From Balneolaceae bacterium UBA7797 (GTDB lineage: Bacteria > Bacteroidota > Rhodothermia > Balneolales > Balneolaceae), in NCBI GenBank assembly GCA_002480645.1, contig DLCN01000023.1, forward strand, positions 62,001 to 126,000: DNA of 64,000 nt, written 5' to 3'. This document shows, piece after piece, positions 43,712-51,902 of the stretch. Position 1 is the stretch's first letter; each line of letters starts with the position of its first letter. A program made the translations under genes and the position numbers. Under the pieces are notes generated by a model. It did no database searches, had not been told where the DNA came from, and saw only the letters and a program-made list of their open reading frames with translations.

Positions 43712-43754
43712 GATAATTGTGTCTTTTGTTCACAAAAGCACCCACTTGTTAAAA

Positions 43755-44192
43755 TTAGCTTAGTACATTTAGGTTCTTAATTACCTCATTTAGAATGGAC
43801 TCTTGAGTAATGTATTTATTGAATTCAATAAACAAGCTACCCGTTGGTACGATCAAAACATTCATAACTCCTTTCATATTTTTCAGAACAGCAGAAGCGG
43901 CCTTAAGCTTTCCGTAATCTTTGAATTCATTTAATCTAATTTGAAAATGGCCAAAGGTTTGATTGAGTGAATTGGCAGTTTCCTGGACCATCCTTTTTAC
44001 TTGATATTCACTAATAATTTCTGGATCAAAAGAAATGGTGAGTTGAGGCTTATCTGTAACTAAGTTACTTTTTTTTATGTCTAAAATTCCTTCCCGGTTT
44101 ATTAGGCTGCTTATCAACCTATCAATGCAAAAATCTCTTGATTCAGAAACACTTTTCAATAATTTGCCAAGTTCAATTTTAATTATTTCCAT
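43755..44192 (-). CDS. stand-alone HMA-like double domain, paralogous to the ATPase N terminus
   Basis: A 145-residue protein that matches the first 155 residues of the P1B ATPase at 39153-41747 in order and spacing. Shared landmarks are a Cys near residue 22 (FCIDRLISSL and QCVSRLTGTL), REGI, QLxIxFDPExI and FGH, then a second fold with a KGVMNVLIVP segment. Neither protein has the CxxC metal motif of normal HMA domains. It may be a soluble partner or metal carrier for the ATPase, or a duplicate of its regulatory domain. No other function can be read from it. Confidence 0.7.
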   Translation of the reverse strand: MEIIKIELGKLLKSVSESRDFCIDRLISSLINREGILDIKKSNLVTDKPQLTISFDPEIISEYQVKRMVQETANSLNQTFGHFQIRLNEFKDYGKLKAASAVLKNMKGVMNVLIVPTGSLFIEFNKYITQESILNEVIKNLNVLS

Positions 44193-44314
44193 GGAATTTA
44201 TTGCTCCCTTTTTAATTAGTAATGATATTTTCTTATATCAAGATTCGACCCATATACTATCTATTTCCCCCAAATAAATCTTGCAGATGTATGATATCTA
44301 TATGCAATTTTATG

Positions 44315-44887
44315 TTACAAACGATCAATGGAAGTTCTTTTTTGTTCTTTAATTTCTTTGAAGTGAGATGGTGATAGTCCTGTTTCCTTTTTGAATTGAC
44401 GGGAGAAGTGCTGTTGACTGCTATAACCAAGCTCGAAAGCAATCTCACTTAAATTTTGCTCTCCATAAACAATCAATTCTTTAGATCGCTCAATCTTCTG
44501 TAAAATAAAGTATCGTTCTATAGATTTTCCCTCTACACTGGAAAACAGTCTGCTAAGATGTTGATAGTCTTTGTGAATGTTCTCCACTATATACTCCGAC
44601 AGATTACCCTCCAGTTTATTCCGGCCATAAATGATCTCAAGAATCAGATGTTTGATTTGTTCCACCAACTGACTGCTTTTATCACTTATAATTTCAAATC
44701 CATTTTGATGAACAATATTTGTTAGTTTGATAAACTGTTGCCGGTTCACCGGTTCTTGGAGCTTTATAGCACCCAATCTCATTGATTCTACTACAAAACC
44801 AGCTTCGTTTAATTTACTCTCCAGTACTTCTCCGCAATGTTCACACACCATATTTTTTATACGAAAAATTTGTTCTTCCATGGTCAT
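44315..44887 (-). CDS. AraC-type regulator with N-terminal HMA-like CxxC domain
   Basis: A 190-residue protein. Residues 1-70 form an HMA-like fold with IKNMVCEHCGEVLESKL. Residues about 100-185 are a full AraC DNA-binding domain: ERSKELIVYGEQNLSEIAFELG and HFSRQFKKETGLSPSHFKEIK are the two helix-turn-helix units. It is a paralogue of the 24287-24868 protein and better preserved. It lies after the third RND operon, 146 bp after its PII-like gene, on the same strand. A metal-sensing activator of the neighbouring efflux genes is inferred. Confidence 0.82.
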   Translation of the reverse strand: MTMEEQIFRIKNMVCEHCGEVLESKLNEAGFVVESMRLGAIKLQEPVNRQQFIKLTNIVHQNGFEIISDKSSQLVEQIKHLILEIIYGRNKLEGNLSEYIVENIHKDYQHLSRLFSSVEGKSIERYFILQKIERSKELIVYGEQNLSEIAFELGYSSQQHFSRQFKKETGLSPSHFKEIKEQKRTSIDRL

Positions 44888-45033
44888 AGTTATGTTTAAA
44901 AAGTTGCTGTTTCAACAACTACAAAGCTGTGCGTTTCAGTTGTAATTCATTGTTATCACGGATATAAGTTCAGATGACTACTGCCACGGTCAAATGGCAG
45001 CAATCTCGGGGTATAAAGTGATGTAACCTTAGC

Positions 45034-45354
45034 CTATCGAATCACTTCATCGTCGATTTCCCCAGTTCGAATTCTTACCGCTTTTTCTACTTCAGATACG
45101 AAGATTTTTCCATCACCTGAATTCCCCGTTTTTCCTTTTTGGATGATCGTATCAATAATTTCAGCAACCCGTTCATCGGGAACAACGGTTTCCAATTTTA
45201 TACGGTTGGTGAGCCGTGCTTCATCTTCGGCTGCTACGTGCCCCCAACCCCGTACATCCGACAAGGTGATTCCGGGCGGTTCGGGTAAACCTTCAAGGCC
45301 ATCAATGACGTAATCAATCATGTTCGAGCGAATAAATGCTTTAATCTCTTTCAT
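45034..45354 (-). CDS. PII-like signalling protein linked to the third RND system
   Basis: A 106-residue PII-superfamily protein with MKEIKAFIRSNMIDYVIDGL at the start and NSGDGKIFVSEVEKAVRIRTG at the end, close to the PROSITE-type GlnB C-signature. The T-loop (about 35-52, VRGWGHVAAEDEARL) lacks the modified tyrosine of GlnB. It follows the CzcA gene behind a hairpin. It is probably a PII-NG member; ligand and target are unknown. Confidence 0.87.
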   Translation of the reverse strand: MKEIKAFIRSNMIDYVIDGLEGLPEPPGITLSDVRGWGHVAAEDEARLTNRIKLETVVPDERVAEIIDTIIQKGKTGNSGDGKIFVSEVEKAVRIRTGEIDDEVIR

Positions 45355-45372
45355 AGTAAATTGGTTTTAATG

Positions 45373-45405
45373 AAACCTCCAAGGTATTTGAAACCTTGGA
45401 GGTTT
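45373..45405 (-). other. hairpin between the CzcA and PII-like genes
   Basis: A perfect 13-bp stem, AAACCTCCAAGGT with ACCTTGGAGGTTT, and a 7-base loop stand 15 bp after the CzcA stop and 18 bp before the PII-like start. No T tract follows on the minus strand. Its AAGGT/ACCTT core recalls the hairpin at 23197, and its place matches those at 23197 and 30961. Confidence 0.75.
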
Positions 45406-45419
45406 GTATCTATTTAAAA

Positions 45420-48400
45420 TTACAGTTCAACGTGTTCTACCGGTTCAGCGAACCACTTGTAGATGGTTGGTAATACTACCAGTGTAAGCAAGGTTGAGGT
45501 TACCAGACCACCAACTACCACGGCTGCCAACGGTCGCTGCACATTCGAGCCGATATCGTTGGCCAGTAGCAGCGGAATAAGTCCAAGCCCGGTGGTTAAG
45601 GCCGTCATGAGTACAGGGCGCAATCGTAATAACGCTGCCTTAACAACTGCCTTATGGGTTTCAAGTCCTTCCTCCCTGAGTTGGTTGATGTATGAAACCA
45701 GCACCACGCCATTGAGTACCGCAATACCAAAGATGGCGATAAAGCCTACGGCGGCCGGTACGGACAAATAGAGGCCGGACACCCAAAGCGCAACGATACC
45801 CCCGATGGTAGCAAAGGGAATATTCAGGAAGATGAGTACGGCATATTTCCAGCTGCTAAAAGTGGAAAACAACATGAAGAAGATGAGTCCCAGCGTAATG
45901 GGAACCACTACATACAACCGCGCCATCGCCCGCTGTTGATTTTCAAACTGTCCGCCGTATTCGGTGAAATATCCTGCCGGTAGTTCGACCTGCTCAGCCA
46001 CCTTTTGCTGAATTTCACTGACTACGCTTCCCATGTCTCGTCCTCGCACGTTAAGCTGTACATAGGTTCGGCGACTGGCTTTATTTCGGGAGATCTGCTT
46101 TGGTCCGGTAAAGACTTCCACATCGGCTATTTGTGACAGCGGAACCAATGCTCCTTTAGCCGTACGGATGGGTAGATCGCGAACCTGGTCAATGTGGGTT
46201 CGCTGAGATTCCTGTAGGCGAACAAAGATATCGAAGCGGCGGATGCCTTCGAACACTTGCCCGGCTACCGATCCACCGATCCCGGTTTCTACGGTGTTAA
46301 GGAAATCATCCATGCTGATTCCCAGCCGGGCCAACTGCTCACGATCCGGACGAACCAGGATTTGCGGCTTGCCGCCTTGTTGCTGGGCGCGGACATCTAC
46401 AGCTCCTTCCACACCTTCAGCAATGGCCTGGATTTCACCGGCTTTTTCAGCCAGCACATCCAGGTCATCGCCATATAAACTCACAACCACTTGGGCCCGA
46501 ACGCCGCTTAGCAGCTCATCAGTACGAAGCTGAATAGGTTGGGAGAAATTGGAAGAAACGCCGGGTAGATCCTTGGATAGTTTTTCTGCCATCGCGGTCT
46601 GAAGTTCTTCGTAATCACGTCCCCATTCCCAGGCATCCAGGGGTTTAAGGTTTACTACGTTGAAGACGACGTTCACCGGCTCGGGGTCGCCACCCACTTC
46701 AGCACGACCCACACGCGAATACACACTCTCTACTTCAGGGAAGGTTAACATCGATTCCTGAAGCCGCTTGGAGTATTCGGTGGTTGTTGGAAGATTAGCA
46801 CCCGGTGGTAATACCGAACGAACGGCAAAGGTGCCCTCCCGTAAAGTGGGCTGAAATTCGGTTCCCAAAAACGGAAAGATGGCCATACTTCCGGCAAAGA
46901 GAACAAGAGCAGCGCCAAATACCATTTTTGGATATTTCGAGGTCTTCTCGATCAGCGGTTCACTCCATTTTTTGAGATTGCGAACCAACCAGGGTTCCTT
47001 ATCCATTCCTTTTTCCGGGAGGATGAAGCTGGAGATAATGGGGATGTAAGTCAGTGCTAAAAAGATAGCTCCGAATAGTGCGAAGGTTATAGTATAAGCC
47101 AACGGCTTGAACATTTTTCCTTCCACTCCTTCCAGCGAGAAGAGCGGCAGAAATACAATAATGATGATACTGGTGGCAAAAAATACCGGTCGTATTACTT
47201 CCCGCGCTGCCTCACTCACAATCCGTGTCAGCGATACATTCCCTTCTTTCCGCTCCTCAAGAAGCCTGTACGTATTTTCTACAATAACGGTAGCGCTGTC
47301 GCCGATCATACCGATACTGATCGCCAGTCCGCCAAGACTCATCAAATTGGCCGATATACCCAGCCAATTCATCCCAATGAAAGCGATCAAAAAAGCAATG
47401 GGGACTGTGGAAATAATGATCAGCGTGGACCGGATATCGCCCATAAAAAAGTACAGCACGATGAGCACCAGAATGGCCCCGATGTACAAGGCATTCGTAA
47501 CCGTGCCCACGGCTTTTTCTACCAGTTCGCCCTGGGAATAAAAGGTTTCCATGATCATCCCTTCGGGGAGGGCGCTATTAATGGCATCCACTTTATTATC
47601 CATTTCGGCCAGCAAGTCCTGTGTGTTGGTTCCAATCAGTTTCAACACAAAACCGCCTACCGATTCTTCTCCATTAGCAACCAGGGTTCCCCGCTTGATC
47701 TCGGAGCCAAATGCCACTTCAGCTACATCTTTCACATACACGGGAGTGCCGCTTTCGTTGGATACAATCACATTCTTGATGTCGTTGATCCCGGCAGAAT
47801 CGGGTTGAATCCAGCCATAACCACGCACCAGGTATTCTTCTCCTCCGCGTTCAAGAAAAGAAGCGCCAACCGTACGATTGTTCTTGTTGAGGGCACCTTC
47901 GAGGTCTTCAAGGGTAAGTCCTCGGGAAACCAAAGCATTCATATCGGCTTTGACCTGGAACTGTCGAACATCCCCGCCAATCGACAGCACGCCGGTTACG
48001 CCCGGCACTGTTCGTAGCTGCGGTTTTACGATCCAGTCCTGAGCGGTACGTATATCCATCAGGGAATGATCGTAGCCTTCTTTGTTCTTGACCTCATACA
48101 TCAATACCGTTCCAAGTCCGGTAGTGATGGGGCCAAGCTGAGGTTCACCAAGCCCGTCCGGTATCTCGTTTTTGGCCTGCGACAGTCGTTCGTTGACCAG
48201 TCGCCGGGCAAAGTAGATATCGGTTCCTTCCTCAAAGTAAATATTCACCCTGGAAAGGCCGAAAATGGAGGTGCTTTGCACCCGGTCCAGCTTCGGCAAT
48301 CCATACATGGAGATCTCAATGGGATAACTTATTTGAGTTTCCACATCTACCGGAGAAAGCCCCGGACTGGAAGTAAACACCTGCACGAGTGTGGGTGATA

Positions 48401-48524
48401 CGTCGGGAAAGGAGTCAATGGGTACATCCCGAAAGGAAAAGTAGCCATAGAGCGCTACCGCGGCTACCAAAATAAAGATGGTTAGCCGGTTCTTTAATAC
48501 TTTATCAATTATTTGTTCAAGCAT
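45420..48524 (-). CDS. czcA: RND heavy-metal efflux pump, CzcA-like
   Basis: A 1034-residue RND pump with twelve membrane helices and two periplasmic loops. It has the family segments RDVPIDSFPDVSPTLVQVF, GPITTGLGTVLMYEV and LAISIGMIGDSATVIVENTY; the acidic residue in GMIGDSATV belongs to the proton relay. The absence of the CusA signature GVGWVYEY and the His-rich adaptor encoded next to it suggest a divalent metal such as zinc, cobalt or cadmium. It is third in the order channel-adaptor-pump (czcCBA) and is followed by a hairpin and a PII-like gene. Confidence 0.92.
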   Translation of the reverse strand: MLEQIIDKVLKNRLTIFILVAAVALYGYFSFRDVPIDSFPDVSPTLVQVFTSSPGLSPVDVETQISYPIEISMYGLPKLDRVQSTSIFGLSRVNIYFEEGTDIYFARRLVNERLSQAKNEIPDGLGEPQLGPITTGLGTVLMYEVKNKEGYDHSLMDIRTAQDWIVKPQLRTVPGVTGVLSIGGDVRQFQVKADMNALVSRGLTLEDLEGALNKNNRTVGASFLERGGEEYLVRGYGWIQPDSAGINDIKNVIVSNESGTPVYVKDVAEVAFGSEIKRGTLVANGEESVGGFVLKLIGTNTQDLLAEMDNKVDAINSALPEGMIMETFYSQGELVEKAVGTVTNALYIGAILVLIVLYFFMGDIRSTLIIISTVPIAFLIAFIGMNWLGISANLMSLGGLAISIGMIGDSATVIVENTYRLLEERKEGNVSLTRIVSEAAREVIRPVFFATSIIIIVFLPLFSLEGVEGKMFKPLAYTITFALFGAIFLALTYIPIISSFILPEKGMDKEPWLVRNLKKWSEPLIEKTSKYPKMVFGAALVLFAGSMAIFPFLGTEFQPTLREGTFAVRSVLPPGANLPTTTEYSKRLQESMLTFPEVESVYSRVGRAEVGGDPEPVNVVFNVVNLKPLDAWEWGRDYEELQTAMAEKLSKDLPGVSSNFSQPIQLRTDELLSGVRAQVVVSLYGDDLDVLAEKAGEIQAIAEGVEGAVDVRAQQQGGKPQILVRPDREQLARLGISMDDFLNTVETGIGGSVAGQVFEGIRRFDIFVRLQESQRTHIDQVRDLPIRTAKGALVPLSQIADVEVFTGPKQISRNKASRRTYVQLNVRGRDMGSVVSEIQQKVAEQVELPAGYFTEYGGQFENQQRAMARLYVVVPITLGLIFFMLFSTFSSWKYAVLIFLNIPFATIGGIVALWVSGLYLSVPAAVGFIAIFGIAVLNGVVLVSYINQLREEGLETHKAVVKAALLRLRPVLMTALTTGLGLIPLLLANDIGSNVQRPLAAVVVGGLVTSTLLTLVVLPTIYKWFAEPVEHVEL

Positions 48525-48567
48525 AGGTCAAATATTCAGGGTGATAATTTTGTTGAGCCGATCTGCA

Positions 48568-49848
48568 TTAGTGGCCATGATCTGCACTCCGGGTTGCGGC
48601 GGTTAAGGCTGATTTCAGGTCAAAAGCCCCGGAAACAACAGCTGTTTGTCCCGGATCTAAGCCAGAGATCACCTCAACAAAACCGTCTCGTTCATTTCCA
48701 AGTGTAACGACAACCGGACGGAAACTTCCGGGCTCTTCACCAGGCACAAATACACGGTCAGTGCCTTCGATTTGCTGAACGGCGTCCACAGGAATGAGGG
48801 CAGCGGTTTCCTTTGAATTGGTGTAAATGCGAGCGGTGCCAAACATACCGGCACGTAGTTGTCCATCAGGATTATCAAAAAGCGCACGTACAGGCATGGT
48901 TCGAGTTTCTTTTTCCAGCTCGTACGAGATCCAGTCGGTCGTTCCTTCAAAGATAATTCCGGGAATGCTTCGTACCGAAAGTTCCACCGCCTGTCCGGTA
49001 TCCAGATAGCGAATGTCTTGCTCATATCCGTCTATCATTACCCAGACCTTCGACAGGTCCGCAACGTGAACCGGTGTTTGGCTGGGACTGATGGTTTGTC
49101 CGGGAGAAAGATTCCGCTCCTGAATGGTTCCACTTAGCGGACTACTCAGGTAGAAATAGGAAAGCGGAGTTTCACTCCCGGCCTCAATATTTTGGATGTC
49201 ATTTTGCGACAAGCCGTACAAACGCAACGCTTCAGAGGTTGCATCAAGCTCTGCTTTTGCCTGCTCATATTCCAATTCGGCCTGTAACAGCTCAGCCTGA
49301 CTGGAGATATCCTGTTCATACAAATTTTGCTCACGCTTAAAGTGGGCTTCCTCTTTCTTCATGGCCGCTCTGAGGCGAATGTAATCGGCTTTGATCTTGC
49401 CAAGTCCAACGCTGCTCATTTGTGTAATGGGCTCGCCTTCTTCCACGTAATCCCCCAAATCTTTAAGCACTTTAACCACTTTGGCCTCAATACGCGGACC
49501 CACTTTTGCAATGCGATCCATATCGTACATCACACTGGCAGGCCGTTGAATTACGGAGCTTGCACTTCCGGCTTTCAGGGTATCTACATTTATATTGAGG
49601 GAAGCCATTTGCTCTTCAGAAAGGTGAACTTCACCGGGTCCTTCACTCTCTTCCTCCGAATGTTCACCTTCTTCCTCTGTATGTTGTGTTTCTTCACTAC
49701 CGTGTTCATCAGCAGTGGCATGGTTTTCTGTTTGAGGAGTGGATTCATTTTGAGAACTACAGCCGCTTATAACGACTCCACTCAAAAGCAACATCCACAC
49801 CGGAAGTAATACGTTAATGATCTTCATTGTTTTTAGTCTCTGTTTCAT
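48568..49848 (-). CDS. czcB: RND periplasmic adaptor, CzcB-like, with His/Glu-rich N terminus
   Basis: A 426-residue membrane-fusion protein with a lipobox (VVISGC). Just behind the lipid anchor lies an acidic His-rich segment (HGSEETQHTEEEGEHSEEE), typical of CzcB-type adaptors and likely to bind Zn(II) or Co(II). Barrel-sandwich halves (VVKVLKDLGDYVEEGEPI and LSSPLSGTIQERNLSPGQ) flank a helical hairpin (about 160-230), and beta-barrel domains follow. The ATG at 49848 was chosen because it lies 13 bp after the channel gene stop; 49881 would overlap that gene and 49827 is also possible. The next gene is the pump. Confidence 0.88.
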   Translation of the reverse strand: MKQRLKTMKIINVLLPVWMLLLSGVVISGCSSQNESTPQTENHATADEHGSEETQHTEEEGEHSEEESEGPGEVHLSEEQMASLNINVDTLKAGSASSVIQRPASVMYDMDRIAKVGPRIEAKVVKVLKDLGDYVEEGEPITQMSSVGLGKIKADYIRLRAAMKKEEAHFKREQNLYEQDISSQAELLQAELEYEQAKAELDATSEALRLYGLSQNDIQNIEAGSETPLSYFYLSSPLSGTIQERNLSPGQTISPSQTPVHVADLSKVWVMIDGYEQDIRYLDTGQAVELSVRSIPGIIFEGTTDWISYELEKETRTMPVRALFDNPDGQLRAGMFGTARIYTNSKETAALIPVDAVQQIEGTDRVFVPGEEPGSFRPVVVTLGNERDGFVEVISGLDPGQTAVVSGAFDLKSALTAATRSADHGH

Positions 49849-49861
49849 GGGGTTCAAATAA

Positions 49862-51232
49862 TTAGTTGGTAGAAATTTCATTCAAAGGCGTGCCGATTAG
49901 TCGCTCAACTTGTGCGATGGCACGGTTCAGTTCAGCCAGCGCTTGTACGTAGCGGGTCCGGCTGGTAAATAAAGTTCGCTGGGCATCCAGTACTTCCAGA
50001 AAATCAAACTTGCCCTGCCGGTAGCCGGCTTGGGCAGCTTTATAAGCCGTTTGGGCTCCGGGCAAGACTTCAGCTTGAAGTTGTTCGGCCTCATATAAAG
50101 CAGCTTGTAACTTGTTATAGCTATTTTGAAGGGCTTTTTGCACCTCAATCCTGGCAGACTCCCGCACCGTTTCCGCACGGTTGAGCTCATAGCGAGCTGC
50201 CTTTACATTCCCCTGGTTCCGGTCAAAAAATGGAAGAGGTATGGAGACACCTACTAAAGCAGCTTCGGCTCCAAGATCTTCCATCCAGCGATACCCGCCG
50301 CTGATTTTTATATCAGGAATGGCTTTGGATCGCTCATACGAAAGGGAAGCTTCCCGTTGCTGAATCTCGGTAGTCCAGCGAGCTACATCCGGGTTCCGCT
50401 CTATAAATTCGGCCACGTATTGGTAGTCTGGAATAGAATCCGGCATCTCTAATTCGCCTGACAGTGCCATAAACGAAACCTGATCACTTCCCCAAAATGA
50501 GGCCAGTGTGGTAAAAGCGGATTGCATCGCATTGCGCCTGTTTTCCAGATCTATGCGTGCACGAGAGAGTTCTACCTGTGCTTTGGTCTGCTCCAGTTTT
50601 GAAACTTTCCCGGCTTCGACTTGCGCCGACACGCTTTCATAAAATTGTCGGGCAACATCTAATAACTCTTTCTGTTGCTCCCATTGCAGTTGGGCTTCCA
50701 AAGCGGACGTATAAGCTTGTGTGAGTCCGGTGAGCGTATTTAAACGCTGGGTTTCGTAATCCCACCCGGCGAGCTCAGTGGTTAAACCGGCCAGTCGTTT
50801 CCGTTTCATCCGATCAGCCCCTAAGAGAACTTTTTGGCTGAGCCTTATCGTGGTTTCCCTGGAATCATAGCCTTCAAAAGGACCGGTTCCTCCAAAGTTT
50901 TCCATTTCGGCTTCCAGTTCCGGATTGGGCAACAAAGCAGCTTGAATGCGCTCGGCTTCCTTAACCCGAACTTGCCAGGCATAACTTTGCAGACCGGGGT
51001 TTTCGAGGAGCGTTTTAGCCAGTGCCGTTCGATAGCTCAGCGTGTCGCCAATGGCAATCGAATTGGCCGAAGAGTTTAAATTTCTGTTTAGAATCTGAGA
51101 AGAATAGTCCTCGGATTCATGTTCTATAAGCGTGCTTTCAGATGGTGCTTGAAGTACCGTTCGTTCGCTGGCGCAACCGGCAGCAAGCACGAGCGTGCCG
51201 ATGAGCAGCATCGTTTTGATATATTTTGACAT
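49862..51232 (-). CDS. czcC: outer-membrane efflux channel, CzcC/TolC family
   Basis: A 456-residue outer-membrane factor and predicted lipoprotein (VLAAGC lipobox). It carries the two OEP repeats of TolC-like channels: ALAKTLLENPGLQSYAWQVR in the first and EFIERNPDVARWTTEIQQRE in the second. PNPELEAEMENFGG is common in the CzcC group. It is the exit duct for the CzcBA pump encoded downstream with 13 bp spacing. A small His-rich secreted protein gene stands 119 bp upstream. Confidence 0.9.
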   Translation of the reverse strand: MSKYIKTMLLIGTLVLAAGCASERTVLQAPSESTLIEHESEDYSSQILNRNLNSSANSIAIGDTLSYRTALAKTLLENPGLQSYAWQVRVKEAERIQAALLPNPELEAEMENFGGTGPFEGYDSRETTIRLSQKVLLGADRMKRKRLAGLTTELAGWDYETQRLNTLTGLTQAYTSALEAQLQWEQQKELLDVARQFYESVSAQVEAGKVSKLEQTKAQVELSRARIDLENRRNAMQSAFTTLASFWGSDQVSFMALSGELEMPDSIPDYQYVAEFIERNPDVARWTTEIQQREASLSYERSKAIPDIKISGGYRWMEDLGAEAALVGVSIPLPFFDRNQGNVKAARYELNRAETVRESARIEVQKALQNSYNKLQAALYEAEQLQAEVLPGAQTAYKAAQAGYRQGKFDFLEVLDAQRTLFTSRTRYVQALAELNRAIAQVERLIGTPLNEISTN

Positions 51233-51351
51233 GTAGTATTCAGCTTTTTAGCTGTTGTAGATTTATGAGAAATGCGCACGGGATACTATGATCCTGTGAA
51301 CTGTAGGGAGCATTCTCAATTTTGAATTAGGTATAAGGAGGGCTGTATGGC

Positions 51352-51816
51352 CTAATTCAGAAGTACTACGGTCTGTAGATTGGTGGTGATAGAGTTTTCT
51401 ATAACCGGCGGTAAGAAAATGGTTTGCTGAAGGGAACGGGAGGCCGGAGTGATTTCGCTTTTTTGAAAAACTGCTCGTTTAAGATCAGCGACTGTTTTTT
51501 GCTGGTCAAAGCGATTTAGCTTGTCTTCCTTGGCACAGAGTAAAGAAATAGGAACATCTCTGTGGTGATCACTGTCTTGGTGAAAAACGGTTTCCTGTTC
51601 GTGATCATGACCATCATTTTCGTGGACTTCGGCTTCACTACTAAAGAAAATTCCAAGCTCTGCCTTTGATTCAACATTTACATCGCCATTATCTTCAAAA
51701 CAATACACCAATGACTCTGCCAGACTATGCACACTTAACACATGCATAGCAAATAAGATCAGCAGAAGTCGTGCTGAGATTTTATAAATCTTTGTTTTGT
51801 GGATTTTTTTAAGCAA
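51352..51816 (-). CDS. secreted His-rich protein heading the third RND operon
   Basis: A 154-residue protein with a basic N terminus and one hydrophobic segment (ISARLLLILFAMHVLSVHSLA), a signal peptide or anchor. The mature part has VYCFEDNGDVNVE, a His/Asp/Glu cluster (HENDGHDHEQETVFHQDSDHH) split by few other residues, and LLCAKEDKLN. Two cysteines and about eight histidines make metal binding likely. It precedes czcC on the same strand. Its counterpart before the second RND operon is 36782-37213. Function is not known; a periplasmic metal buffer or sensor is inferred. Confidence 0.6.
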   Translation of the reverse strand: MLKKIHKTKIYKISARLLLILFAMHVLSVHSLAESLVYCFEDNGDVNVESKAELGIFFSSEAEVHENDGHDHEQETVFHQDSDHHRDVPISLLCAKEDKLNRFDQQKTVADLKRAVFQKSEITPASRSLQQTIFLPPVIENSITTNLQTVVLLN

Positions 51817-51902
51817 AGCTAAAATTTTGTGAATACTAATAATAGACTATCAGCTACAAAACATCTTACATAATTATGTTTTAAAGATATCAAATATTGC
51901 TA

